DNA of 64,000 nt from Trametopsis cervina. Taxonomy: Eukaryota > Basidiomycota > Agaricomycetes > Polyporales > Irpicaceae. The stretch is taken from contig MU278355.1 of assembly GCA_022385755.1 (NCBI GenBank), forward strand, positions 1,058,974 to 1,122,973. The letters are read 5' to 3'. The notes beneath the pieces are model-generated. The model was not told the DNA's origin, ran no database searches, and saw only the letters and a list, made by a program, of their open reading frames with translations. The translations under genes and the position numbers were made by a program. This document shows, piece after piece, positions 13,001-25,352 of the stretch. How positions within the stretch are numbered: position 1 is the first letter of the stretch; every line of letters begins with the position of its first letter.

Positions 13001-14215
13001 TAAAGATCGTGAATGGGCCCTCATATCCTTCCTTCGGTGTATACTCGAAGTCGTCGATATCTTCGCTGACTATTTCGCGGTTCGTGATAAGAAAGCCCTG
13101 TCCGTCGATCATATACGAAATCATCATTACTTGGTCGATGGCTTGGTCGGGAAATTTCAGCGGTGCTTTGGTGGTTTCGATATCGTATGCCATAACCACA
13201 GGATCCGCACGTTTGACACGTTCTACGAGCTGCTTGAAAGCTGGATGTCCCGCCGTAAACGTAACGGCGTACCATAAGCCAACGCGGAGGTCATTGTCCA
13301 TGGCAACACGCAAGTAATAAGGCACATCGTATTCCCGAATATCAATGATTCCCTCCCGTGGATCCTTGTCTTTGGAACCAGTACCGCGGCCGCCACCTTG
13401 TTCGACATCGGCACCCCATTCTGATTCAATTTCGATGGACATGCTAGCGTCGGTTGTAGCTTGAACGACTTCAGCGTAGGCGTCCACTGCATCAAGCTTA
13501 GCGCTATTAGCTAAAGCTAGGGGCATAATGTCTCGCCGAACAGTCAGAAGGTCGGAGACATTACGAAAATGTAGTTGAAGGTAGAGTCGTCTATGACCGA
13601 GGAGATGGTTGGGTAATTGGAGGTCTTCTTTCCTCTCTCTTGTTATGCGACAGATTACCCCTTCGTACTTCTTCATCAGCCACTCCTCAATAGTAGTCTC
13701 CATTCCACTCTGCAGTATATCAGCATGAAGTCACCATTGTCATTACTCCCTTTCCGCACCTTGCACGCGATATAGAAGTATGGCTCGTATTGCAAGGTAC
13801 ACTTGAACATCCCTCCGTCGTCTTGAATAAAGAAGAAGTCAACTGCTGCTTTTCCGCCGGCGTACTCAGGGTCCTTGACAAGTGTCTGTGGAAGTGTCAA
13901 TTGCCGTATGTTCCCTCAGTTGAACGTACTCACAGGGTGCATATTCACCAACCAACCGTCCTTGCTCATGCCCTCCGATACACGAGCAAAGCCAAGCTTT
14001 TCATCTATCTCATCCTGCAATCTAACTTGCTCAAATCTTTCAGCGAGCAAAGTGCCATCATCTTCTCTCTGAGGCTGGTTTTCAGCCGGTGCGCCCCCGC
14101 GACCCCTGCCACGACCACGACCTCCGCGAAAGTGAGTAGAACCTCGTGATCCAAACTTGGAGAATCCGCGGCCCCTTCCTCGAGACCCTACGCCTCTAGA
14201 CGATCCGCGAGGCAT
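7057..14215 (-). CDS. POL2: DNA polymerase epsilon catalytic subunit
   Basis: Nine exons: 14215-13934, 13885-13760, 13709-12987, 12931-12615, 12560-12380, 12331-12146, 12092-9621, 9573-7144, 7089-7057. The 2249-aa product is full family length. Leading-strand replicative polymerase with proofreading. Exonuclease motifs: DIETTKAPL (about residue 312), [22 protein letters not shown]. Polymerase motifs: [10 protein letters not shown] (Asp near 662), [25 protein letters not shown] (about 897-899). [13 protein letters not shown] matches the iron-sulphur cysteines of the catalytic core. The C-terminus keeps both zinc modules ([13 protein letters not shown]...CSNC and CTKCKQIQ...HCHC) used for binding partner subunits, and ends [10 protein letters not shown]. 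The N-terminal 50 residues are strikingly RGG-rich. All visible catalytic residues are present. Confidence 0.98.
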
Positions 14216-15247
14216 ACTAGCATAGATCGTAGAATTGTGTGAAGGGTTAAGGCAGGGCTTTAGTGAAAGCGCGTCTGCGTGACGCCCGTGTGACCATTAC
14301 GTGACAGGACGCGTCCTGTCCTAGCAGCCTGTCTGTCTCCAGGTTGTATCTACCCTTTTTTGAGCCCCTAGTAAACTGTTGCGAATGAATCATTCAGCCG
14401 AATGCACCCACTGACAACGGGCTCCCGTAGAAACCCCTTACTGGAAGCGACCACTTACCCACCGACTATTCAACGACTCCTGGTAGGCACAACCCAGTAA
14501 CCACAAGTGACAAGGGGTGAGTGCTATACAAAAATACCATTCGCTCAGCCAGCTGGTCCAGTTCCGTGCGTATAGAGCGGAGCAATTTCAGTCCCACAAC
14601 ACTACTCCTCCTGAGGTCAGGCATGTACGGCGTTTACTTTGGGGCCGACGCTTTCCGCTGTTGCATGGCATGAGTCTTTTGACTCAACTCGCGGATCCAT
14701 ATACCCTACGCGAGTCTCCATCGTCTCTGTGGACTCAGTAACAGGCTGCAATACACAAATCTAAACGCGCTGCTACATCGTTTGCTTACATGACGCCTAA
14801 TGTGCCGAGATCGTCATTCACTTTACAGACTGTCGTCCTTTGTATTGGACGCACCGCAGCGAGGCATTTCAGCGTAAAGAAGACCCGAGCCGATACCATT
14901 CCACTGCCCAACGTGTATACCGGTGTCGCACCGCCATTGTGCCATAGACGCGGGCAATATATATACATGTAAATCTCGTTAGGATGCGGTGTTGCACGTC
15001 TATCCTTGTTGCTCCAATCTGACGGATGTTTGTTCCGTAGATCTTGTGTGAAAACGTCAACACACAGATACCGGAGGGGCCTATCTGAATGGATTGGCTG
15101 CAGGGCAATGCGTGGCGGTGATATTTGGCATCATTCGTGAGCATGTCAGCGCATTGTCGAAAGCGCTTGACCATCTCCACGAGAGTATAAGGCGTATCGT
15201 GCTCGCTGTGCATCCTCGACCTCTCCACTCAGTATACCTAGCTGCCC
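14216..15247. other. Divergent intergenic region
   Basis: About 1 kb between POL2 (-) and the next + strand gene. No ORF here resembles a known protein; a short TATATATA run occurs at 14960-14967. Confidence 0.45.
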
Positions 15248-16620
15248 ATGAGTCTTGCTGCACAGGTTTATGCCGAGCAACTGCTTCCCAAGGGTCACGG
15301 ATTTCCACTCTGGATCCCTGAGCCATCCTCACAATTTGGAGAAATTCTTCTGGGAGACGTAGGGTATATCTGGGATGGGTCTTTCTTTAGGCTTTTCAAC
15401 GTAACTCTTCCCCGCGGTCATCCCGTCAACAGGCGTGGCGTCCCAGAGGGGTTCGAACACCTAGAATACGATTTGGACGCAGCTGTGCGCAAGGTGGACC
15501 GCTACTTGGAGCAAGGATCAATTTGCAGCCAAAGTGTAAAGCGAACCAACATTACCATGCAGGGCGGAGCCAAGTGAGTCATCCTGATTATAACGATAGT
15601 GGTTTCTGTAGCTGATGCGATTAGCACTGGCTCCGCTGGTGCATTAGCGGGATTGCGATTCGCATGCAGTCGCGACAGAGGGGGACTTCTAGTTCTAAAC
15701 GACGCTGCGTCGCAAGAGATATTTCAACCATATTATCAAGCAGTCATCGACTACATGCTTCAGTATCACGACTCCTGGTATGAGTTTGCATTGAGGAAGG
15801 GGTTACAAATCCCACGAGAGGAGATCATCATGGTCCGCGGTCACGTCAAGACATCGCAATGGGCTGTAGCGGCTTTTGTAGATGCATCTCGGAACCAAGA
15901 AATCGTATTCCAGGCTCAAGCAGGCCCGCTCGCGACGTTATCCTTGGCAGTTGCACGCTCCGATGAGCACTCCATGTCCGTTGACCATCGGTCAGGGCAG
16001 ACGAGACGCAACAGTGGTGATGCGATTATGTCCGATAGCGAAGATGTGGATATGACGGCCCAGTCGCAGCTGCCTTCGCAAGATCAGTGCGTGTTCGTGT
16101 CTCGTTACAAGATTCGTCATAGAAAATATCCATGGCGAAAGATCCGTGCGGCTGGCTACAAAGACGACGAAGACACGCAGATGGACGACGACGAGCAGGG
16201 AAGCTCGCTCACTAACCACAGGGACTTCATAGAAAGCGATGACGTCCAGCACAGCGTACGTTGTAGTCGAAGTCGCTTCCTTGGATGATGACTGAAAGGT
16301 GTTGTGTAGCCTGCTGACCCCCTCGATGATATCTTACAGTATATTCTGGACGTGAGTGACTGCGCTATCCGGACGCATGAGCTGTGTAACATTGAAGGCT
16401 TGTTTCAGAACTCTGAATGCGATGCAGCGATCGCCTCTGATGAAGATCTGCACGACATTAACAAGGTCAGTGTGGCTCACTTCAGCAATTTAAACGTTTA
16501 CATAAGAATGAACAGCACATGGAACTAGGACGGCTGCCTGTATCAGACTTTCTTCAGAGCTCGCCACCTGCAGTTCAGATTTCACACAATCGCGGTGAGT
16601 TGCGAGCATTAATATGCTGA
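15248..16620 (+). CDS. Agaricomycete-type protein of unknown function
   Basis: Exons 15248-15573, 15625-16255, 16310-16351, 16409-16465 and 16486-16620; 396 aa. The opening YAEQLLPKGHGFPLWIPEPS, then GEILLGDVGYIWDGSFFRLFN and HPVNRRGVPEGFEHL, is a pattern I recognise from large Agaricomycete families of uncharacterised proteins, followed by a middle domain (CSRDRGGLLVL...DSWYEFALRKG...MVRGHVKTSQWAVAAF). The later small exons give DPLDDILQYILD and AIASDEDLHDI, also usual near the end of that family. A lineage-specific acidic insertion sits around residues 250-310. No catalytic motif is evident. The stop lies only 11 bp before the next start codon. Confidence 0.75.
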
Positions 16621-16631
16621 TGTGCAGCGTT

Positions 16632-19388
16632 ATGACGGGTACCGTGTCAGTTGGCTCCTTGAAGATGCCCCCCACGACCCTGAGGGACCCAGTACGTGTA
16701 TTTCTGTGAGATTTCTACCTGTACCGAGGTTCATAACGATCCATTGCATTTCTCAGCCACAGGAGACAATTCCGCCGCTACTGAGGTATTCATCTGGTAT
16801 TCGTGCAAATACTCGCACTAAACTTGCATTGTATAGCATCGAGAATCGTTCAGAACTACTTTCTCAGCTCCGTACTCGATCAGAAGAGATCGCTAAACTC
16901 ATGGCTCGACTAGCAGAAATAAGCGCGAGGAAAGAGGAAGACATGCAGCACGAATTTCCACGTCCCCCGCACCCGTCAAATAATAGCACTCGAGGACGAT
17001 CAATCACATCTTCGACGCCTCCACTCACATATCGAAGCCCAAGTGTCAGTGATACTGTTTCTGATATAGCCTCAACGCGATATTCTTCAGAGATGGACAC
17101 AAAGAAACGCAAGCTTCAGCCAGCAAATATAGATGTAGCACAATGGATTGCAGGCGCTCAGCAGTCTATCGAAGCGTTCGACGCTTACATTCACATGTTC
17201 CCAGATGATAAGGGCCGGGCTGGTTCACCAATGTCTTACACGCCGGATTATGACTTCGATTCGACATCGGACGACCCCGCGGCCGCGGTATATTACTCTC
17301 TGAGCCTTAGTACGGGCACTACAGGTCCATCTTCAGTTCAACCGACCTCCTCTCAGAACTTTGCCTCCCCCCCAAACCCCCTTCCTCGTGGCCAAGTTCT
17401 CAGACGCGAGAAAAGGCACAAGATTCGCAAGCCGAGTCGTCCCAGCGCAAAGGGACGCGATGAACTTCATTTCAGTAAGATGATATTCTTCCCGCGGTTT
17501 CTCGTAGGCTAATGCACCTCTCAAGGACCAAAATTAGTCCATCCACCCATTCATGAAAATGACATCCCTCACATTTTACGCCGTGGTCTGATATCAGCTG
17601 CAGAGATTGAGCAACTCTTCTCTATGTACGCAGAATATCTCCCTGTCGGATTGAGGTTTACCATTCAACAGATACTGGGAGTACATGAACGTTTCGGTCA
17701 ATATACTTGACCCAGTGCTATACTCTGCGCAGCAGACCTACTGGCGCAGTCCCTTTTTGTTTACCGTTAGTAAGTACTCCAGTCTCCTCGGGTGTCCCCT
17801 CTCATAGCGTGTCTCAATTTGTAGTTTGCGCAATCGCCTCAAGATTCCATCAAGCGAGGCCAGATTTGTATGCTAAAGCGATGGACTACGCGCAGCTTGC
17901 AGCCGGAACAGCACTCATTGGCGGCAAGAAGTCTGTAGATAACGTCCATGCATACCTTTTGCTCAGTTTATTCCCTCGCCCAATACAAACTCGGGCGGAT
18001 GACAGGAGTTGGCTATTTGTGGGCGTTGCCATTCAGTGAGTGCGCGCTTGTAGAGGGCTTCAGGGTTTCTAATGCATCATCAGAATGGCAACTGATCTGG
18101 GGTTACATATCCCTGACAAGTTATCTCCCAAAGGCGATATACATGCTCGCGAAGCACTCAACCGCACGCGAGCGTGGCTGAACTGCTACAACACGGATCG
18201 TGTCATGTCTTTGCAGCATTGCAGAGCGGCTACTATTAACAATGATACCTACATCGTGAATCACTGTGACGATTTCTGGCGTAACTCGCCATCCGATATG
18301 AGGGGCTCCGATCTCCTGCTCTCAGCTCGAACCACCTTGTGGTCGACAGCCAGCAAGTTTGTTGAAGCGAATCTCAACGGCTCTGACCCCGTATGCATTG
18401 TCAATATTTCCTGTGAATAATTCTGATATATTTCAAGCAGGCATCTATAATCCGCGAAGTATCCGTTACAGAGGAGATGCTGACACAGTTATACACACGC
18501 TGGGACGAACACCTTCGGGCGCAGGCAACTCAGCTACAGGAGAAGCGGGATATCGCACAGAGCATCTTCATGAACACATCGCTTCGCCTGTGGTATAGAT
18601 TCACCAGGATCCTAGTGTTATCGCGCTCCATTTCCGGAGCCTCGTTGGAATTTGACAGTCTCCCTTTCATGCGTGTAAGTGCTTCGTTTAGAGACACAGG
18701 TGCAGGGCTTATGTTGTGACTAGTATTTGCAAGCCACGCTTGACGTCCTCACCGTGTTCATGGAAGATGATGGCGAATCGCCATTCAGTGAGATTCCACC
18801 TGTATTCTGATACCCTCTAACATGCTGACGTTATCACTAGGGCTCTACATGCGTCATAGTCCAGACTTGCTTTTTGCGCTTCTGGTGTCCTCGTGCATGC
18901 ATTTACTGCGGGTATGTATTCTGTCTTCCCATGTCAATGGTGTCTGATTATAATAACCCAGTTATTGTCATCACGTGTCGAGGGAGAGGCCGATATGGTC
19001 GGGTGGGTGGAAAGGATTGCTGATGTTCTCGGATCACCAGCATTCTCGGTGGACGAGGGGCACAGTGCCACGCTCCTCTCTCACTTCTTGCGCGCCCAGC
19101 TCTCTATAGACGCGCCGTACTGGACGCCACCGCCTGCCGAGGATGGGTCATCGAGGAGGATGGAAGACGACCCATCTGTACCAGTCCCTGATGTCTTCGC
19201 GACACCGCTATATCTTGATCCTAATGTTCTTCTCGCGAAGCGACTGATACCGATGCAGCGACTCGTACCTGGTATGTAATTGGCATTATTTTGCAATTTC
19301 ACTTCTGACGCAAGCTTATGTGCCGCCGCATATAGATTCTTCCCTGCTAGTGAAAGGCGAAATCGTTGACCGAAAGCCTACATTCTGA
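16632..19388 (+). CDS. Fungal transcription factor (MHR domain), no Zn2Cys6 cluster seen
   Basis: Twelve exons: 16632-16691, 16757-16785, 16837-17474, 17526-17625, 17672-17769, 17825-18035, 18084-18390, 18441-18674, 18724-18787, 18841-18911, 18962-19271, 19336-19388; 724 aa. A predicted coiled coil (ENRSELLSQLRTRSEEIAKL) and a Ser/Pro-rich linker precede the fungal-specific transcription factor domain, from about residue 245: NILDPVLYSAQQTYWRSPFL, ASRFHQARPDLY, AHAREAL-like NRTRAWLNCYNTDR. Homologues known to me normally carry an N-terminal Zn2Cys6 binuclear cluster; none is visible in this model, and the first exons have no Cys-rich stretch. Either the DNA-binding exon was lost, or the true start differs. 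Confidence 0.8.
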
Positions 19389-20018
19389 ACAGGGTACATC
19401 ATCCTACACGGCCCCGGCACGAATGACTAGACTTTGGAACCTTGATATGATCATACACGCGGGGGTTTTATGGCACAAACATGTACTTGTAATTCACGAT
19501 GACCAACTTTTGGAATTCTTACCGTTAAACAAGCTCTTATGATACGTCATTCATTTTCTGGAATTGCCTCTTTCGTTGCTTCATACAACTGCCAATGTAA
19601 AATATCAACCTAGACGTTTGTAACACATTTTGAGTATGGATGCAATGATATAGAAGGTTTCCTCGGCGAGAAAGCTGAATCGATCTCGTCAAGGTGAATA
19701 TTGGTTACCTTTTGAACACGGGATAAGTACACCGTTGGGAATTGCTCCTTTTCGCGCACAGTCCTTGAACTCCTCAGTTAGATGTTGTCAGAAAAACGAG
19801 AGTATTCAGCAGAACCTATGCAACCTATGCCCAACAGCGTAAAGAAACTAAGCGATCTAGACGACATATATACATTGACGTGCATCAACGTATGTCGCGA
19901 AGGGCAAAATCGCTCACGTGACCGTGTTTTTCCAACCGCGTCGCGAGCTCTGGCCACGCGCCCCTGCTAGTACACACATCCATCCACACATTCGCATGGT
20001 CTCGGGACCTCCCTCCAG
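19389..20018. other. Intergenic region
   Basis: Between the transcription factor gene and the Ase1-type gene. AT-rich terminator-like 3' sequence on the left, promoter of the next gene on the right; nothing else supported. Confidence 0.45.
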
Positions 20019-22782
20019 ATGTCAACAACAATCACCTCATTATTAAACTCCCTCCAATCGCATCTCCAATCGCAGACTCAGCTCCTTCCGACCCTTCACA
20101 ACCAACTTGGCCTCCCTCCGACCGCCCTTGCCGACGACCTCTCGAACCTACAGAATCAACTCACGGAATGCGTAGAAAGCCAGGTCAGCGCGCGGAGAAA
20201 GCAGGTGGACGAGTGGATGGGCCGCTGTGATGAGGTGGAGGACCGGTGTGTAAGGTATGGGAAGGCTCTTGGAAATCATGTGAAGGCGACGGGGAGTAGT
20301 GTTGGGGAGATCAGAAAGGAGCACGTCTTGCCGCGGAGATTTGACATGATTACAGAGTACCAGGAGAAGCTGAGACAGGTGCGTTTGGGGGACTCGTGCT
20401 GTGGGAGATACTTGGACTGATGTAGGTGGTGGTGGTGGTGGTGGATGTAGCTATACCACACGAAGCTCGAGCAGCTGCTCACATTGACGAACCGCCTTGC
20501 GACACTATCCCGAACCCTTGGACCCGATTTCTTTCCACCGCAAGTACTGGAGCCTACCATAGCCGATGGAGAAGATGAGATAGAACCAGATGCACACCGA
20601 GATGTGACACCCGAACGATTTTCCAAGCTCGAAAAAGAGCTTGTGCGGGGGAAGGGCGAAGTTGTGAGTTTTGCACGCATATATTCTTGACAAGGTAGTG
20701 CTGATAACGCATGTAGGGCAAACGACTGCACCACCTATCAAGCACAATGATACAAATCGACTACCTATACACCGAACTTGGCGTCACCCCACCCTCACTC
20801 GACGACCTCCCGACCGCCTCAACATCAAGAGGGTCTTCCATCACACGCCCCCCCTCATCATGCGGCATGCTAACAGCCTCCTCCAACTACTCTGACCCCT
20901 TCCTGATGACCTCCGTACGAGCCACGACGCCAACCCCCGCCGGCCGTGGGAAGCCCTCACTCTTCCTCTCCGCATCCATTACACCCTATGTCGACGAAAG
21001 CGAGTACCAGACCATATTTGCCCGCTTTTCCGCCCGCCTCGAAGAGCTCGGGGACGAGGAGCTCTCAGACCCGTCCAAGCCAAGCGTGGGGCTCGAGGGC
21101 GTAAGCCCATCTCCAGGCCTCGTCGCATGGGCCGAGCGAACGCGTGCAGAGCTCGAAGAGCTGAAGCGACGGCGCGAGTCGCATATTCAGGCGATGTACG
21201 ACCAGCTCGAGGCGCTATGGAAGCGGCTCGGCGTGCCAGACGCAGAGATGGACGCGTTTGTGGAGGCGCACATGGGGAGCACGGAGCGGACGATCGCGGC
21301 GTACGAGGAGGAGCTGGACCGGATGCTCGAGCTGAAGCGCGAGCGGATGAGCACGTTCGTCGAGAATGCGCGCGCGGAGATCGTGAAGCTGTGGGACGAC
21401 CTTATGGTGGGCGACGACGAGCGCGCGGACTTTGCGCCCTTCGCAGACGGTGAGTCTTTACGTTTTCCTCCTTTCCTTCTAGCTATTTTTAGTGCGGGAT
21501 ACTGATGAGATGTCTGGAAACGCCGTGCAGATGAACACACGGAGGAATTGCTCGCCATACACGAGGAGGAGATCCGGCGGCTGAAGGAGGAGCGCCGGCT
21601 GAAGGGCTCGTTGTTGACGGGCATCAGGAAATACTTCGACATCTGCCAGGAGGAGAAGGAGCTCGCTGCTGCCGCGGCGGACCAGACACGGCTGCTTGGG
21701 CGGGGACCGCGCGATCCAGGCAGACTGCTGCGCGAGGAGAAGATGCGGAAACGCGTGACGAAGGAGAAACCCAGGGTACGTCTCCCAGTCGTCTAAATGG
21801 TACCAAATTTAAATCTAACCCACCCGCCCGTTCGTTTCTACAGCTCGAACAAGATCTACTCGCCTCAATCCCCGCCTGGGAAGCCGAAACCGGCCGTACA
21901 TTCACCGTGCACGGCACAAGCATCCTCGAGATCCTCACCGCCGCGAACGCAAGCGCTCTACACGAGAAAGAGAACGGGCGGCGCAAGACACGCGCAGGGT
22001 CCGTCCCGCCGCGCGCTAAAACGCCCTCCAACCCTTCGTCGTCGTCGTCGTCGAACCAGCAGCAGGGGAAGAGCATCGTGAGGTCGTCGTCGGCGATGTC
22101 GCGTACTGCGCCGAGCAGTAAGAGGCCGAGGCTTGGGGAATCTACGAACGCGCCGCCACCGATGCCGATGGGCCCGAGCACGACGATACGCGCGGCGGAG
22201 AGGGAGAAGGAGAAGGAGAGGGCGGTGTCGCCTCCCGCTACGCGTTCTGCGAAGCCGCTTTCTAGTTCTGGCGCGTCGGGGAGTGGGAGTGGGGCGGGGG
22301 CGGGAAGTGGGTTACCGCGTCCGACGGCGATTGCGATGCCTGTGCCGAGGCCTGGGTCTGCTCAGACGATGCGAACAGCTTCAAATTCAACGACAGCTTC
22401 AACGGCAGGAATGAATGGAACAGGAGTAGGTGGTCGCGTCCCTTCCGCACACGCGCGCGCTCCTCACACCCGCTCGCGCGGCTACCACCCCTACCCACAG
22501 ACACACCGCTCCGCCTCCTCCCATCCATCTCACCCCTCTCTCTCCACCTCTTCTTCCAAACCGCCGAGTGGGTTTGCGGTCATGGGCGCGATAGCGCTAG
22601 ACAGCGGGGTGGGGAAGAAGGCGACGCGCGCACGGAGGGAGAGCTTCAAGCCGCGGCCGAGCGGGCCGGACGATGATTGGGCGTCGAGTGTTGGTGCCGG
22701 AGGAGGAGGGGGAGGAGGAGATAGGAGGTGGGCGGGGTTCGCGGGGGGTGCGGTGCAGGAGGAGGAGGATGAGGATTTTTGA
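20019..22782 (+). CDS. ASE1: Ase1/PRC1/MAP65 microtubule-bundling protein
   Basis: Exons 20019-20378, 20451-20663, 20717-21449, 21531-21775 and 21844-22782; 829 aa. The protein crosslinks antiparallel microtubules at the spindle midzone. The N-terminal half is coiled coil. The spectrin-like microtubule-binding core is recognisable in IVKLWDDLMVGDDERADFAP, HEEEIRRLKEERRLKGSLLT and GIRKYFDICQEEKELAAAAA, continuing into LEQDLLASIPAWEAETGRTF. The C-terminal third is basic, Ser/Pro/Gly-rich and low in complexity, as usual for the regulatory tail. The last two exons are notably GC-rich (long GCG/GAG codon runs). Splice phases close the frame across all five exons. Confidence 0.93.
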
Positions 22783-23222
22783 CGAGCTGCGCTCACTTTG
22801 ACTTTGTTTCCTATTCGCTTTCCTGTTTCGTGTTTCGTGTGTGTCTTAAGACAGCACGTTGTTTATTCTGTTTTGTTTGTTTAAATGTTTTCTTTATGAT
22901 TCCTTTCAGTCATTCTTTCGTGCTGTGTCTTGTTTTTGTGATGATGTTATGTATAACAGTATGAGACGACGCAATAACGACGTGTACTACTTTTCGCGTT
23001 TTATGCAGGGCCCGGTTAATTACATGCAGAGCAGGGGAGGGGGGGGGGGGCTGTATGGCCGGATACAGCTGGGGTATTAAATAAGAGTGTGAACGGACGG
23101 TCCATAAAGTACACTATATGCGTGAAACAACGGAAGAATAGGGGGCGCGAAGCAGCAAGGACCGCACATTACCAACCAGCAACAAGGGCCGCATATAACC
23201 AACCAACCACAGCACCTCTCCT
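22783..23222. other. Convergent intergenic region
   Basis: 3' space of ASE1 (+) and the mannosyltransferase (-). T-rich stretch at 22797-22940 and an uninterrupted run of 12 G near 23038-23050; no gene. Confidence 0.5.
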
Positions 23223-24147
23223 CTACCCAATCGCAAGCTGCGCCAACCCCAGCAGCGCAATCACGAACACGAAACCCAACAACACCACCGCCATCGCATA
23301 CTTATACCAATACAGCTCGGCCAGCTGCTCGAGGTAGCGCAGCATGACCTTGCCGGTGAGCTTGGACTCGCCCTCCGCGCGCACGCCGAACGAGAAGGGC
23401 ACCTCGGCGATCGCGTGTGGTTGCACGTGCGCTTTGACGAGCAGGTCGAGCGCGATTTTGAAGCCTGAGGCGTTTAGGTTTCGGGCTTTTAGGAACTGGT
23501 GTGCATCAGCGTCAGTGAATGTGCATGAATTACAGAGGGGAGGAGGGGGAGAGGGGACGTACAGCCTCTTTGCGGATCCCGAAGAATCCGGACATGGGGT
23601 CGCTCGCGGAGGTGAGCGGGAGGGCGAGGAGACGTGCGCCGGAGGAGATGACGCGTCGGTAGAGCGGCCAGTCTTTGTCCATCTCGACGCCTGCTGCGTA
23701 GCGCGTGCCGAGGACGAATGTCCGTGAGGGCGAGAGCGCGGCGAGCATTGTTGGGACGTATTCGGGCGGGTGCTACATTCGCGCGTGAGTATAGGTTCGC
23801 AGTAAAATAGGGGCCACCACGCGCACCTGGAGATCCGCATCCATACAAAGCATATTATCTCCAAGAGCCTCCTGGAACCCACGCACAACCGCACTCGAGA
23901 GCCCGCGCTCGAGCGTCCTTACAACAATGCGTACATTATACCCCTCCTGTTGGAGTATTCCGACGGTCTCTACAGACCCGTCGCGCGAGTTGTCGTCGAC
24001 GACGAGAAGCTCGACTTGTTGTGCGGGGACGGGCGAGTCGGGGCGGGAGAGGGCGGCGAAGGTGCGCGTGACGAGCGGGCGGAGGTTTAGGTTCTCTTTG
24101 TAGGCGGGCACGACGATCGTGTAGTGGATCGTTGGGCGCGTCGACAT
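23223..24147 (-). CDS. DPM1: Dolichol-phosphate mannosyltransferase
   Basis: Exons 24147-23827, 23772-23563 and 23495-23223; 267 aa. A GT2 enzyme that transfers mannose from GDP-Man to dolichyl phosphate at the ER for N-glycans, O-mannosylation and GPI anchors. Visible motifs: YTIVVPAYKENLNLRPLV, VELLVVDDNSRDGS, the metal-binding DAD in NMLCMDADLQHPPE, and TSASDPMSGFFGIRKE. A single C-terminal hydrophobic helix (about residues 242-263) makes this the yeast type with its own membrane anchor rather than the human type that needs DPM2/DPM3. Confidence 0.95.
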
Positions 24148-25158
24148 CGCGGGCGGTCTTGTTTGGGGTGATGTGCTTTGTGCTTGTATAGGGGTCGGTG
24201 TGGTGGCGGAAGGGATGGGAGCAAAGGAGCGGCGGTGCGTTGGGATGCGATTGGGTTGTGACCGACGTGGCAGTAGCGACTTTGGATTGATTATGGGCGT
24301 CTAGATGTCGTGGTCGCGATACGTACGGTACTGTATCTCTGGCGCTTGCGGCGAATTCGACCACGATCAGCCAGCATCTGCTGATCGTGCACGTCCGTGT
24401 TCGACCGCATCGGTGAGTACAAACGCTTCACCTCAAAGTCAACGAACCCACCGCCAGGACAACACGGCATCGCGACCAACCAGGGGCAGCGCGCAGACAT
24501 CAGAAGTGCTGCGTTCGTTGCGCGTGGTGGACGACGTGACGAACAAAGAGGCAGGGCTGCCCGTGTCTGTTGGTGAGAACCGTCGCACCCCGCGCTGATC
24601 CCTCGGCGCGTGCACGGCCGTCTGCATCTGACAGGGCCCGGGCGAGCTCATCGAGGCCACATTCGTGTGTGCGTGTGTGAACGCTCCAGCACGTCTTCGC
24701 TCGCTGGCACCCCACCCCACGCGCACTGCGCAGTCATCTCCGACACTCGCTTGGCTCGATGGGGCCTCCCAAAGCTCGCTGTACGATCCCACCGTGCGCA
24801 GCGTCTGGGAGGACACCACTGCTGCGCGATTCGTTGGTGCACGAACAAACGGCCGAATGAGGAGGTGACGCTGGCCGGGCGAGCGGTGGCGGTGGGCCGG
24901 GTGTGTGCCGAGGTGAGGTAGCTCTCGGTGCAATGGAAGGAGAGGGAAGGGACGCAGGCAGGTCGATTTGTGGGCCGGGCTCTGACGTGGGTAGACGCAC
25001 CACGCCAGGGGCACCGTCCCTCGCCCGCTCTTCCGCGTGGGAGCTCTCTCCTGTCCCTGCTATAAAGTTCCCCTCCCGCTCGTTGCACTCTCACCACCCC
25101 CACGCCTCTCGCCCTCTCGCTCTATCGCTCTTCTCCCGCACACGCAACCATACACACA
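24148..25158. promoter_or_regulatory. Divergent promoter region with a TATA box
   Basis: GC-rich sequence between DPM1 (-) and the small secreted peptide gene (+). A clear TATAAAG at 25061-25067 lies 92-98 bp before the peptide start codon, a suitable distance for a strongly expressed gene. The other open frames here are unsupported. Confidence 0.6.
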
Positions 25159-25352
25159 ATGCGTTTCTTCGCCGCCGTCTCTGCAGTCCTCGTCCTCATG
25201 GTCGCCGTCGCGACTGCTGCACCCCCGGTACGTATCTTCGATTTCATTGACACACGCTGTCGATTGCTCATGCTTTGCGTTTTCCTTCACAGACGTTGCA
25301 CGAAGACGTGATCGTCGGCGCCGTCTGGAAGCGCGACGAAAAGCCACAGTAA
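25159..25352 (+). CDS. Small secreted peptide, 42 aa
   Basis: Exons 25159-25227 and 25293-25352. Exon 1 is a full signal peptide (MRFFAAVSAVLVLMVAVATA, then APP); exon 2 encodes a 19-residue remainder TLHEDVIVGAVWKRDEKPQ. Support comes from a TATA box about 95 bp upstream, a good intron with strong pyrimidine tract, and an ideal signal sequence. The mature part contains a Lys-Arg pair of the kind cut by Kex2-type proteases, which would leave DEKPQ, but there is no CaaX end, so it is not a standard basidiomycete pheromone. I do not recognise the family. It is too short to exclude chance without expression data. Confidence 0.65.

Noticed and set aside
16517..16700. Exon chain DGCLYQTFFRARHLQF... 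then RYDGYRVSWLLEDAPHDPEG joining the unknown gene to the transcription factor
   Set aside because: Its frame conflicts with the downstream transcription factor frame and soon meets a stop; two separate models both close in frame.
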